From Mytilus californianus (taxonomy: Eukaryota > Mollusca > Bivalvia > Mytilida > Mytilidae), in assembly GCF_021869535.1 (NCBI RefSeq), contig NW_026262659.1, positions 310,001 through 374,000 on the forward strand: a DNA stretch of 64,000 nt, read 5' to 3'. Shown piece after piece: positions 40,501-55,500 of the stretch; position 1 is the stretch's first letter; each line of letters opens with the position of its first letter. The notes beneath the pieces were generated by a model. That model was not told the origin of the DNA and did not search any database. It saw only the letters and a list, made by a program, of their open reading frames with translations. The translations under genes and the position numbers were made by a program.

Positions 40501-43500
40501 TATATATTCTGGTTTGTCATGATAAAGCACATCAAATGAAATACAGGGTTAGTCCCCAGGGGTCACCCCACCCCCTGCCATTTAAGAAAGTTCTAATAAC
40601 TTGTAAGTGGTCAAGATCCCCACCCCTAAACCATATATATTCTGATTTGTCATGCTAAGATGGTTTGAATGATATACAGGGTTAGTCCCCAGGGGTCATC
40701 CCGACCCCCTGCCATTTGAGAAAGTTCTAATATCTTCTTGTAAATGGTTGAGATCCCCACCCCTAAACCATATATATTCTGGTTTGTCATGATAAAGCAC
40801 ATCAAATGAAATACAGGGTTAGTCCCCAGGGGTCACCCCACCCCCTGCCATTTAAGAAAGTTCTAATATCTTGTAAGTGGTCAAGATCCCCACCCCTAAA
40901 CCATATATATTCTGGTTTGTCATGCTAAGATGGTTTGAATGATATACAGGGTTAGTCCCCAGGGGTCATCCCGACCCCCTGCCATTTGAGAAAGTTCTAA
41001 TATCTTGTAAATGGATGAGATCCCCACCCCTAAACCATATATATTCCTATTTGTCATGTCTCGAACATTTGAATGACGTATACGGTCAGTCCCCAGGGGT
41101 TCCTCCCACCCCCAATGTTCTAATATCTTGTAAATGGTTGAGATCCCCACCCCTAAACCATATATATTCCTGTTCGTCATGTAATGAACATTTGAATGAC
41201 ATATAGGGTCAGTCCCCAGGGGTTTCTCCCCACCCCCAATGTTCTAGTATCTTGTAAATGGTCGAGATCCCCACCCCTAAACCATATATATTCTGGTTTG
41301 TCATGCCAAGATGATTTGAATGATATACAAGGTTAGTCCCCAGGCATCACTAATGCATATAACTTTACTGGACCAAACCAATTTTCACTGGACGTTGCCC
41401 AATGTCAGGCGGCCCTGGGAATTACGAATTATGGGAGCTTCGTTTGGGAGACTTCGTAACAGCATCCTGTTACAATCATTTCTTGTTTAAAAAAATATTC
41501 AAGATTAAAATATGAGGCGTTGATCACCATCAGGTCAACATTTTTCGTTGAAAAAATATTACAATTGAGTTTATATTTTTATAAAATACAATTATTTATC
41601 TTTAAGGTTTATTAATTTCACGGAAAAAATATTGTTACTTATGAGAAATATTCACACACTCTGTCGATCTGGTCAATATTATTCACAGCGTAATTCGCGC
41701 TGGTAAAATCCATCAAGTCAACGCTTTTTGTAGAAAAACATATTGATGAATCTCGCAGATTTCTTAATTTCACGAAAAATTATAGTAAAACAAAGAGATA
41801 TTAACACTTTTTGTCGATCAGTTCTATATAGATTTTCAGAAAATATAGTTTAGTAACTCAAAGGTCTCAAAGTATAAAAAAAAATCTACCAAATAACAAA
41901 AAAAGTTATGATCATTTATATCTCATCCGGTCAATCTGTCATAACCTGAATTATAGAAAAAATATAATTTCGAATTATTAGTCTTGCATTTAATGTAAAG
42001 TAATTTTAATGTTCCGTGGTATATTAAAGTAGTTTTATAATATTTTTTGTAGTTCTGTGGTATATTTTGGGTGTTCTGTGGTATTCTGTGGTAAAGAGAT
42101 GCTCTGTCGGCCATACTGCCAGTTTGGCCCTACTTTGTAAAGTCGTTTCGGCCACGGTTTTTATTGTTATAAAGTGTAGGAAAATTGTTTTAGAATCAGA
42201 AATAATGAAAAATACATTTTAATCATTAAATCATATTCATTGCTAATAAAATTTTGTAAGGGTTCCGCGGAACCCAATGTCTTGCCTACTTTTGCTGTTA
42301 GTCGCAGGCTCAACAAAAATGGTGAAAAAATTATTAAAAATTTTCCTCTAGATGACGACGACGGAATGTAGGATCGCTATGTCTCACTTTTGCGACAAAA
42401 GTTGCAGGCTCGACAAAAATGTATGAAAGATTTTTGAGCTTCATTTGTATTTTTTTTTCTTTTAAGTTTAAGGATTTACAAACAGCCTCTATAAACATGA
42501 TAAAGAATATGTTGAAATTTATATTTATTGAATGACTAAAATGATCTGTATGTATTTTCTATTGCTAGGTTGTGCACCTCCTGTAGGCTCTTATGATCCA
42601 AAGGAGAAAGATAAAGCTGTTGCTCTCCAATTTGATAAAGGAGGGGATCGATTCAAAACACCAAAAGGTAATATATTGTTAGATAGAAGAGGGGGCCTAT
42701 TAAAAATACAGCAGGGCTCAACATGACCATTTCTCCAATTGTCCAGGAAAAATGAAAATAGGTGTCGGTCAAGTAGAATCAACATATGAGTTGTCCAAAG
42801 GGACAGATGAAAAATCTTTTAATTAGAACTAAAACCCTTATACAGTATTTCCAGAGTGTTACATAAGGTAATAATCAATTTTAAATTAGAAATTTGCAGT
42901 CGACTAAAAAAATTATAAAAAGTTATTTCTTTTACAGAGAAAAAAACACTTGTCTACAGTGTATGCTACCAAACTTTACACATGTTACACTGCTCCTAGT
43001 CGTAATTTTTAATAAGATGAATAAATTAAAGATATAAGTAAACACAAATTTTCACAAAAATTAGCTTTTTAATTATTGGTTTGCAATCATTTGATAATTG
43101 ATTGGCTTCCTTTGACAGATTTATTGCCTTATAACATTTTCTTAAGGTAAACAAATTTTGATTTCCTCAGGTTTTATCCCATAAGCATAGGCTGATCATG
43201 TGATCAATTGAATCATCAATTCTCTTTTCTCTCAGATTTTACTAAGGTGAATAATTTAGTTATAATATTCCTCAGATCTACGATGACTTGCCATTGGGAG
43301 AATCTATCATAATGAGGGAATGGATTATTTCTGTTAAGATTTCCCTTTATTGGAATCATTCATAATAACATGCCAGTTTTGGGTAAAAATATTATTTATA
43401 AAAAGAACGTTTTCGGATACTTTTTAACAGCTAAAAAATTTAAAGTTTGTACATGATCTAAAAATTGTGTCAATACACCTAATCGCTATTTATTCCATTC

Positions 43501-46500
43501 CGGATAAGTTCTAAAATTACACAACTTTTTCATCCAGTTGACGCTATCTGGGACCCTGTTTAAACAATGCACCATGCATGATACTTTTTAATGAGACCTG
43601 TTTAAAACATCGTAAATACTTCAAACACAATATTTTTTTGACTATAATTTGAGTTTGGAAAAAGTGGATCATAATCTATCAAAGTTTCCTATTGATCGCT
43701 TTCTAAATTTTTCCCTCTCTCAGCTCGTTACTGATGACCTTTGTTTGCGGCCTGTTGACCCAAACAGGAAGTTGTCTAAATGACTGTTTTTTCCGGATTG
43801 GACTAAATAGCGATAAGGTGTATAGGTAAGGACAGCATTGTTTAAATTAGGATTTTGGATTCAGACAAGTGAGTTTGTCAGTCTAAGAATTTGTTGCAAA
43901 GATTAGGAGTTGTTAATTACATTGAAATTTCTGTTTTAGATATTCTTCTGGGACCTGGATCTTTTGACATTGATACACCGGCCAAAAAGTGTCTATTGAA
44001 TCAATCAACGTGTAGTAATGGGGTGAGTAGAGGATACCTTTGTTTGATCTCATAACATATAAAATATTACTCATTGTTAGGATGGTAGATGGTAAAAAAT
44101 CATTACCGTGCTCCAAACAAAATTGAACGAAAATTCTACATGTGCAATATAGAAGCACATTTGTTTGGGATCAACTCTTTTTTCTGATTAATTAACCTTT
44201 ATATGTTCAAAGTGAAAATGTCAATAAGTAATACTGTAATGCTTAACACATTTACAATGTTATGCTAAGATTTAAGGATATTTTACATCATGCACTCATT
44301 TCACTGCAGTTTATAAACTGAAAATTTACAATAAAAAAATTATCTATAAAACCATGTAAGCATGGAACCAAAGCAAGATTTATTTTTATCTAAATTCTTG
44401 ATTTAGATGCTGGTTCACTAAGCCTATTGTTGTTAATCAGACATCTTTTCTATTAAATGGACAGTATATTTCCCTGCCTCCATGTGATTAATTTAATTTT
44501 GATTGTATCCTTTATTTGCAGGGAGATAAAAAGAAAAATCACAAAACTTCAGAAAACTCCATGGAAATGGCAAAAATCAAAGATCTGGAACGAGAGGTAT
44601 CCTAATTACTGACTAAAACATTTGCCATTTGAAGTAATGCAATAAATAGGAAGGAAACTGATTAACATTTCTCCTCTTACATTGGCTTCAAAATCTAGAA
44701 TTGTTTTGATTATTGTAGCACTTTTTTGCATTCAGAAAAACTAAGTGCAAGCATTAGTTGATATAGTTTTAAGTTTGAAATATTTAAGTATGTGTTTAAT
44801 TTATATTTTACATGTGAATTGTGTGTTGTTGTTTTTTACCCAAAGGTTACTCCGTATAGAAACATTGGAAGAGTTAGGATTAAAAAAACAAATCCATGAA
44901 AAATGTCTGCATCAAGTCAGTGATATGATAATTACTGTCCATTTATTAAGAAGTTGATGCATTAACATGGCAAATTATTATACAATTTTATAGTGAATTT
45001 TATTCAAAATTTTGAAATTGCATTGGAGAATAAAAGTTTATTAATTTTTATGAAATGTTTAACCTACAGATAGCATATTTTCATATTAATGATAAATATA
45101 TGGCAGTTATTTCTTCATTTACAGACCTATTAATAAATCATTGTCTACTTACAGATAAAAAGATTAGTCCAGGAGAGAAATAACCTGGATAAGCAGTTAA
45201 CACACAGAGGAGATGATATAATTAAATTAGAAGGAAGATTACAAACAGCACATACAGATAAAATCTCCCTTCAGGCAAAAATAGCATCACTAGAAAAAGA
45301 ATTGAAGGAACTGAAGAAAAGTAACGAAGTGCTTAGAAATAAGGTAGATATCCCCTCCTGGTAAACACACAGATAAAATCTCCCTTCAGGCAAAGATAAA
45401 GTTACTAGGAAAAGAACTACAGGAGCTGAAGAAAAGTAACAAAGTGCTAAGAAATAAGGTGGATCTTCATTCTTGGTCCTGTTGCTAGGCAAAGTTTCTG
45501 CCCTTATCTAACAATGCCTCATTTTCCTTGGCAGTAGACATTTCCATCATTCACCCCAGTCAACCAAAACTGTAGACCCTACCTTTTAGATTTATTGTAA
45601 ATTTGTTTTGTCCTGAATATGCATGAAATATTTGCAAGTGCACATCGAGCAAAGAATAATCAATCTATTATATGACTTGTACTCTATGTAGCAAAGCTTT
45701 TCATCTCATGTTACATGGAATTTCTGCATTTTATGATTTCTTAAGATATAAAGTAAAAATAAATATTGAGGTAGGGCACACTTTGATTTATTTCATTTTG
45801 GACAATTGTTAAAAAAATAACTGGACCAATATAACTAATTTGGTTTTTATTATGTTGTTTTACTTTTTCTGGGCAGATGACAAATGCAGACACAGCATGT
45901 AAGAAACAAGAAAGTCTTCAGCATGAGTTATCTTCCCTGAAACACCAAATGGAGTGTAAAAATAAAGAGATAGCTCGTGTTAAACATGAGTTGGATATCA
46001 CACTGAATCATCAGAACAGTGAACTTCATATTTTAGAAAATGTTGTCACAGTGATAGAAGAAAGAATCCATCATTTAGGTATGTTTTTAATCAGAGCAAT
46101 TTACTGTTTTTTAAGTGTAATCGTAGTGATAAAAGATGGAACTTTTTTGTTTAAATGTATTTATTCCATAAATAAATTTCTTTTTGAAAGTGTTGTTCTG
46201 GCAATAGAAGATACAATCTTTATAAAATTTAATTGCACAAGCTTTCAAAACAGAAAGAAAAGATAAGCTTCTGTTGTGTAGCAAGTACAAATGAATTTAA
46301 TTTTGTCCCACAATGTACGTAGAATGAATGTTTGTTATGCAATTAACAAAGATTCTAAATAGAGTTCTTTGTTTGTGATGTATGCTTTTATACAACGATT
46401 ATTGTTACACTTTGTTAAAGATATAATTATAGAACCTGTAGAAAGAAAACTATTGAATACCGCTAGGTATCCACGCTAACTTTACCGCTACAACACGTCG

Positions 46501-49500
46501 ACCACTTCAGGGTGTTAGTTCACTGTACCCATTACATATTTGTTAAAGATAGTTTAATATTTATGATTTTGTCAGTTATTTTGATAACTCTTTTGAGTGC
46601 CACAGATGAGTCTTATGTAGCCGAAATGTGTGTCTGAAGTACAAAATTATAAGCCTAGTACTGTTAATCTGTCACCTATTTATTATTACATATGAAAATA
46701 AGGAGATGGGGTATGATTGCCAATGAGACAACTATCCACCAGAGTTTAGATGATGAAGATAAAAGCAATTATTGGTCACTGTATGGCCTTCAACAATGAA
46801 AAAACCCATACTGTGTAGACAGCTATAATATGCCCCGACATGAAAAATGTGAACCAATTCAAACGAGAAAACTTACGGCCTAATTTATACAATACTATTT
46901 ATGAAAAACAAGACAGACATGAACCAATGACAACCACTGATTTATAGGCTCCTGACTTGGAAGAGGCACATGAAGATTGTGACGGGCTTAACATGTTTGT
47001 GAGCGCTCAACCCTTTGCTTACCTGGGACAGTGGTGTTACAGCACAACATAAGAACAAACTGTAGTCAAGATACTTTGATAGAGAATGTTAAGAATTTTG
47101 TCATATGATATTGTGATAATAATGTATGAAAATGATATGTTTGGTACTGTATAACAGTGGTAATATCTCCTATGGTTTGGTACTGTATAACAGTGGTAAT
47201 ATCTCCTATTGTTTGGTACTGTATAACAGTGGTTATATCTCCTATTGTTTGGTACTGTATAACAGTGGTAATATCTCCTATGGTTTGGTACTGTATAACA
47301 GTGGTAATATCTCCTATTGTTTGGTACTGTATAACAGTGGTAATATCTCCTATTGTTTGGTACTGTATAACAGTGGTAATATTTCCTATTGTTTGGTACT
47401 GTATAACAGTGGTAATATTGCCTATTGTTTGGTACTGTATAACAGTGGTAATATTTCCTATTGTTTGGTACTGTATAACAGTGGTAATATCTCCTATTGT
47501 TTGGTACTGTATAACAGTGGTTATATCTCCTATTGTTTGGTACTGTATAACAGTGGTAATATCTCCTATTGTTTGGTACTGTATAACAGTGGTTATATCT
47601 CCTATTGTTTGGTACTGTATAACAGTGGTAATATCTCCTATTGTTTGGTACTGTATAACAGTGGTAATATCTCCTATTGTTTGGTACTGTATAACAGTGG
47701 TTATATCTCCTATTGTTTGGTACTGTATAACAGTGGTAATATCTCCTATTGTTTGGTACTGTATAACAGTGGTTATATCTCCTATTGTTTGGTACTGTAT
47801 AACAGTGGTAATATCTCCTATTGTTTGGTACTGTATAACAGTGGTAATATCTCCTATTGTTTGGTACTGTATAACAGTAGTAATATCTCCTATTGTTTGG
47901 TACTGTATAACAGTGGTAATATTGCCTATTGTTTGGTACTGTATAACAGTGGTAATATTGCCTATTGTTTGGTACTGTATAACAGTGGTAATATTGCCTA
48001 TTGTTTGGTACTGTATAACAGTGGTTATATCTCCTATTGTTTGGTACTGTATAACAGTGGTTATATCTCCTATTGTTTGGTACTGTATAACAGTGGTAAT
48101 ATCTCCTATTGTTTGGTACTGTATAACAGTGGTAATATCTCCTATTGTTTTGGTACTGTATAACAGTGGTAATATCTCCTATTGTTTGGTACTGTATAAC
48201 AGTGGTAATATTGCCTATTGTTTGGTACTGTATAACAGTGGTAATATTGCCTATTGTTTGGTACTGTATAACAGTGGTAATATTGCCTATTGTTTGGTAC
48301 TGTATAACAGTGGTAATATTGCCTATTGTTTGGTACTGTATAACAGTGGTAATATCTCCTATTGTTTGGTACTGTATAACAGTGGTTATATCTCCTATTG
48401 TTTGGTACTGTATAACAGTGGTAATATTGCCTATTGTTTGGTACTGTATAACAGTGGTTATATCTCCTATTGTTTGGTACTGTATAGCGGTGGTAATATC
48501 TCCTATTGTTTGGTACTGTATAACAGTGGTAATATTGCCTATTGTTTGGTACTGTATAACAGTGGTAATATCTCCTATTGTTTGGTACTGTATAACAGTG
48601 GTAATATCTCCTATTGTTTGGTACTGTATAACAATGGTTATATCTCCTATTGTTTGGTACTGTATAACAGTGGTTATATCTCCTATTGTTTGGTACTGTA
48701 TAGCGGTGGTAATATCTCCTATTGTTTGGTACTGTATAACAGTGGTAATATTGCCTATTGTTTGGTACTGTATAACAGTGGTAATATTTCCTATTGTTTG
48801 GTACTGTATAACAGTGGTAATATCTCCTATTGTTTGGTACTGTATAACAGTGGTTATATCTCCTATTGTCTGGTACTGTATAACAGTGGTAATATTGCCT
48901 ATTGTTTGGTACTGTATAACAGTGGTAATATCTCCTATTGTTTGGTACTGTATAACAGTGGTAATATTGCCTATTGTTTGGTACTGTATAACAGTGGTAA
49001 TATTGCCTATTGTTTGGTACTGTATAACAGTGGTAATATTGCCTATTGTTTGGTACTGTATAACAGTGGTAATATTGCCTATTGTTTGGTACTGTATAAC
49101 AGTGGTAATATTGCCTATTGTTTGGTACTGTATAACAGTGGTAATATCTCCTATTGTTTGGTACTGTATAACAATGGTTATATCTCCTATTGTTTGGTAC
49201 TGTATAACAGTGGTAATATTGCCTATTGTTTGGTACTGTATAACAGTGGTTATATCTCCTATTGTTTGGTACTGTATAGCGGTGGTAATATCTCCTATTG
49301 TTTGGTACTGTATAACAGTGGTAATATTGCCTATTGTTTGGTACTGTATAACAGTGGTAATATTGCCTATTGTTTGGTACTGTATAACAGTGGTAATATC
49401 TCCTATTGTTTGGTACTGTATAACAGTGGTTATATCTCCTATTGTTTGGTACTGTATAACAGTGGTAATATTGCCTATTGTTTGGTACTGTATAACAGTG

Positions 49501-52500
49501 GTTATATCTCCTATTGTTTGGTACTGTATAGCGGTGGTAATATCTCCTATTGTTTGGTACTGTATAACAGTGGTAATATTGCCTATTGTTTGGTACTGTA
49601 TAACAGTGGTAATATTTCCTATTGTTTGGTACTGTATAACAGTGGTAATATCTCCTATTGTTTGGTACTGTATAACAGTGGTTATATCTCCTATTGTCTG
49701 GTACTGTATAACAGTGGTAATATTGCCTATTGTTTGGTACTGTATAACAGTGGTAATATCTCCTATTGTTTGGTACTGTATAACAGTGGTAATATTGCCT
49801 ATTGTTTGGTACTGTATAACAGTGGTAATATTGCCTATTGTTTGGTACTGTATAACAGTGGTAATATTGCCTATTGTTTGGTACTGTATAACAGTGGTAA
49901 TATTGCCTATTGTTTGGTACTGTATAACAGTGGTAATATTGCCTATTGTTTGGTACTGTATAACAGTGGTAATATCTCCTATTGTTTGGTACTGTATAAC
50001 AATGGTTATATCTCCTATTGTTTGGTACTGTATAACAGTGGTAATATTGCCTATTGTTTGGTACTGTATAACAGTGGTTATATCTCCTATTGTTTGGTAC
50101 TGTATAACAGTGGTAATATTTCCTATTGTTTGGTACTGTATAACAGTGGTAATATCTCCTATTGTTTGGTACTGTATAGCGGTGGTAATATCTCCTATTG
50201 TTTGGTACTGTATAACAGTGGTAATATTGCCTATTGTTTGGTACTGTATAACAGTGGTAATATTTCCTATTGTTTGGTACTGTATAACAGTGGTAATATC
50301 TCCTATTGTTTGGTACTGTATAACAGTGGTTATATCTCCTATTGTCTGGTACTGTATAACAGTGGTAATATTGCCTATTGTTTGGTACTGTATAACAGTG
50401 GTAATATCTCCTATTGTTTGGTACTGTATAACAGTGGTAATATTGCCTATTGTTTGGTACTGTATAACAGTGGTAATATTGCCTATTGTTTGGTACTGTA
50501 TAACAGTGGTAATATTGCCTATTGTTTGGTACTGTATAACAGTGGTAATATTGCCTATTGTTTGGTACTGTATAACAGTGGTAATATTGCCTATTGTTTG
50601 GTACTGTATAACAGTGGTAATATCTCCTATTGTTTGGTACTGTATAACAGTGGTAATATTTCCTATTGTTTGGTACTGTATAACAGTGGTAATATTTCCT
50701 ATTGTTTGGTACTGTATAACAGTGGTAATATCTCCTATTGTTTGGTACTGTATAACAGTGGTAATATCTCCTATTGTTTGGTACTGTATAACAGTGGTAA
50801 TATCTCCTATTGTTTGGTACTGTATAACAGTGGTAATATCTCCTATTGTTTGGTACTGTATAACAGTGGTTATATCTCCTATTGTTTGGTACTGTATAAC
50901 AGTGGTTATATCTCCTATTGTTTGGTACTGTATAACAGTGGTAATATCTCCTATTGTTTGGTACTGTATAACAGTGGTAATATTGCCTATTGTTTGGTAC
51001 TGTATAACAGTGGTAATATCTCCTATTGTTTGGTACTGTATAACAGTGGTAATATCTCCTATTGTTTGGTACTGTATAACAGTGGTAATATTTCCTATTG
51101 TTTTCTTGTAGATGTTGATGTTGATCATAAAAGCCCCACTCCAAAGAACAACTCAGAATTAGGCAGTAAGTGACGTTACACTGAGAAAAAAAAAACCAAA
51201 GAATAACTTGGATAGTAGCAGAGATTATCTGTCTTTAACACTGAGATTCTCTAACCATGCCAAAAAAATACATTTCAAGTATATAGGATGAAAAAATGTA
51301 TTAAAGATCCTGTTTATGTCTGTCTAGGAGTAAGACATTGAAGTATCAACAAAGCAGCCAAAAAACACATTGATATTGGATTTTCTTTAAAAAAAAAATA
51401 GTCAATATTGCAGAAATCTTATAATGAGGGAAAAAATATTTGAAAATGTTTGACTTACAGAAACTCTAGCATGTCTAGTAAAAATATTTAATTTCATTAT
51501 TGAGTTTTTATAACAGGTTCCAAAAGAAAAGGCAGTGAGGATTTGACTTGCAATATGAAACCAGAAAACACCAAGAAAATTGTTGAGGTAAAATTACATA
51601 TCTTTATAACAAGTGAGAAAAGGTAAAAATTATAAGAGAACAAATCTAGAAATAGAAATACAGGTGTAAATTGGTTCGGCATCCATGTATTTAATGTCTT
51701 GTATCACTTTTTAAAATATGTTTCTATAGAATAAAGTCCAATCCAATCCTATCTAAACTAATTCTAGGATAATCCTTTGTAAATATTAATGATCTTTTAT
51801 GATTTGACACTGATTTGTAGAAGTTACAGAAACGTTTTAATGAGACGATTCAAGAATTTGATAAGAAGATACAGATATTTAAGACGAGATATGAAAGGAT
51901 TATGGAGGACAAAGTAGATATGCAACATAGTCTGGAGAATAAGGAGATAGCATTGAAAAATTATATGAAGAAATCTGACACTCTTGAAAAAAACAGGTAA
52001 TTTGAAATAAGATGTATAAAATAAGGAGGTGTTGTATGATTGCCAATGAGACAACTGTCCAAAAAGTCCAATTGAAAATGGATTTAAGCAACAATAGGTT
52101 ACAGTATGGCCTTCAAAAATGAACAAAACTCATACTGTAGAACAAACTATAAAAGGCCCAGACATGATAAAATGTGAAAAATGAGAAAAACCTATTTATA
52201 ACAGAACAATAAACGAAAAAACAAATATAACAGACAGCAACGAAAGACTTCCATTGAATTAAAGGCTCCCAACTTGGGACAGACACATACAGAATGTGGT
52301 GGGGTCAAACTTGTTTGTGTGCGCGCAACTTTCGCTATAAAACCTGGGACAGTGGTGTAAAAGCTCAACCTAAGAAGAAACTGTAAAAATCAGTTGAAAT
52401 GGGTTGACTCATTAAATGGTCACAATGTGGTTAGTTTATACACCTTTAACATATCGCTATTTGTCCGCCATAGCTGCACATCACAGAAGTTGCCATAAAA

Positions 52501-55500
52501 TGTTGACGTCACAAAGGAAATTGATTGTTATATTACCACAATAGTTCAAGTGTCGCAAAAACTCTGGTCAAGTGTCGCAGATCCCCAAATAGTGATAAGG
52601 TCTATTACAATTGCTAAATTACGTTGATTGATAAAATTACACTAATGATGATACTGTATTACGTTATATACTGTACATTTTTATTTACACTAATGATGTA
52701 ACATGTTTTTTACTGTACATTTTTATTTACACTAATGATGTAACTTGTTATGTACTGAACATTTTTAGGATTATGTTATCTGATGTAACATGATATATAT
52801 ACTGTACATTTCATTTACACTAATGATGTAACATGTTATATACTGTCCACTAATGATGTAACATGATATATATTGTACATTTTTAGCTCAACTGGCCCTA
52901 TGAGGGCCATGTGAGCTTATGCCATCACTTGTCTTCCGTCGTCATCGTTGTAAACTTTTTCAAGAATCTTCTCCTCTGAAACTACTGGGCCAAATACCTT
53001 CAAACTTTAATTTAATGTTCCTTAGGGTATCTAGTTTATAAATTTTATCTGATGTTTTGATCCATCAACAAACATGGCCGCCATGGCTAAAAATAGAACA
53101 TAGGGGTCAAATGCATTTTTTGGCTTATATCTTAAAAATCTCAACACTTAGAGAAAATCTGACGGGGTAAAAATGTTCAGTAGGTCAAGATCTATCAGCC
53201 CTGAAATTTTCAGAGGAACCGAACAACCCATTGATAGGTTGCTTCCAATAAATTGGTAATTTTAAGGAAATTTTGCAATTTTTTGTTATTTTCTTGAGTA
53301 TTATTGAAGATAAAGATAAACTGTAACCAGCAAAAATGTTCAGCAAAGTAAGATCTACAAAAAAGTTAACATGACCTAAATTGTCAATTGACCCTTTAAT
53401 GATTTATTGCCCTTAAAAGACAATTTTACACAATTTGTTCATCATGTTTGCTAACATTTAAAAATCTTCTCCTCTGAAACTACTGGGTAATACTTCTAAA
53501 CTTTAACTGAACATTCCTTAGGGTAACTGGTTTATAAAGTGTATCCAAAATTTTGATCCATTAACAAACATGGCCGCCATTGCTAAAAATAGAACATGGG
53601 GTCAAATGCAGTTTTTGGCTTTGATCTCAAAAACTATAGCAGTTAGAGCAAAAGTGACAAGGAGTTTAAGTGATGAATAAGTCAAAATCTATCTGCTATG
53701 ACATTTTCTGATCAATTGGACCACCCATTGTAGGGTTACTGTCCAAAATAGTTTATTTTTATGAAATTTTACTGTTTTTGGTTATTAGTTTTACTATTAT
53801 AATAGATAGAGAGAAAGTGTAAATGGCAAAAATGTTCAGCTAAGTAGGATCTGCAAATAAGTCAAATGATCAAAATAGTCAATTGACTCCTTACGGAGAT
53901 ATTGCCCTTGAAAAGTTTATTTTATTTACATTTTTTCGTGCAAGTCTAATACTATTTCAAAAATCTTCTCTGAAACTACTGGGCCAAATACTTCCAAACT
54001 TTAATTTGATGTTTCTTAGGGTATCTAGTTTGTAAATTGTATCTGAAGTTTTGATCCATCAACAAACATGGCCGCCATGGCTTGAAATAGAACATGGGGA
54101 CAAAAGCAGTTTTTGGCTTATATCTCAAAAACTACAGCAGTTAGAGGTGTCAGACCACCAATTAACTCCCTCCAATTTAGAATGTCTGTAAAAGTAGTCC
54201 TACTCTGACACAAAATAGTGCTTTTGAGGTCATTGTTTACTTAAACTAACAATCAGTTGTGCAGAAAAGAAACTTTTGGTGAAAGAGAAATATATTTAGA
54301 TCATTTTGAGCCAAAATTTACTTGTCTATGAGTTTGCATTAAAAATTGAGGATTAATGCGCTCCATAGTATACCAATTTAAGGTTTTCAGAAAACCAGGG
54401 GTTATTTTTAGTAGTACTTGTGTTCTGAAGGTCAGTTTTTTCTTATAAGACTTTAAAGGTAGGACGAAAATTGGCTTGTAGAAAGGTGATACATGTACAA
54501 TTCAGGATATACCTGGTTTCTATGAAGTTAAACAAAAAGTTTAATTTTACCTGTCAAGTAATCTTCAGACCAATCGGACAACTTATTGTTGGGTTACTGT
54601 CCAGAAATAGTTAATTTTTAGGAAATTTTAAAGTGTTGGGTTATGTATTATCTTTCATATTATTATAGAAAGAGAGAAAGTGTAATGACAAAATTGTTCA
54701 GCAAAGTAAGATCTACAAATAAGTCAAATGTCTGAAACTGAAATTGCAGGTGAGCAATATCAGGCTCTCATGAGCCTCTTGTTATTCACACTAATGATGT
54801 AACATGTTATATACTGTACATTTACACTAATGATGTACCATGTTATATACTGTACATTCACACTAATGGTGTAACATGTTATATACTGTACATTTACACT
54901 AATGATGTAACATGTTATACTGTACATTTACACTAATGATGTAACATGTTATACTGTACATTTACACTAATGATGTAACATGTTATACTGTACATTTACA
55001 CTAATGGTGTAACATGTTATATACTGTACATTTACACTAATGGTGTAACATGTTATATACTGTACATTCACACTAATGATGTACCATGTTATACACTGTA
55101 CATTTACACTAATGATGTACCATGTTATAAACTGTACATTTACACTAATGATGTACCATGTTATAAACTGTACATTTACACTAATGACGTACCATGTAAT
55201 AAACTGTACATTCACACTAATGATGTACCATGTTATAAACTGTACATTCACACTAATGATGTAACATGTTATATACTGTCCACTAATGATGTAACATGAT
55301 ATATATTGTACATTTTTAGCTCAACTGGCCCTATGAGGGCCATGTGAGCTTATGCCATCACTTGTCTTCCGTCGTCATCGTTGTAAACTTTTTCAAGAAT
55401 GTTCTCCTCTGAAACTACTGGGCCAAATACCTTCAAACTTTAATTTAATGTTCCTTAGGGTATCTAGTTTATAAATTTTATCTGATGTTTTGATCCATCA

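Noticed and set aside
47037..51173. Four open frames of about 990-1,360 codons on both strands (repeating YNSGNISYCLVL, TTVIQYQTIGDI and similar)
   Set aside because: They are produced by a 36-bp tandem repeat with a period divisible by three. They are open in several frames on both strands at once and lie wholly inside an HMMR intron.
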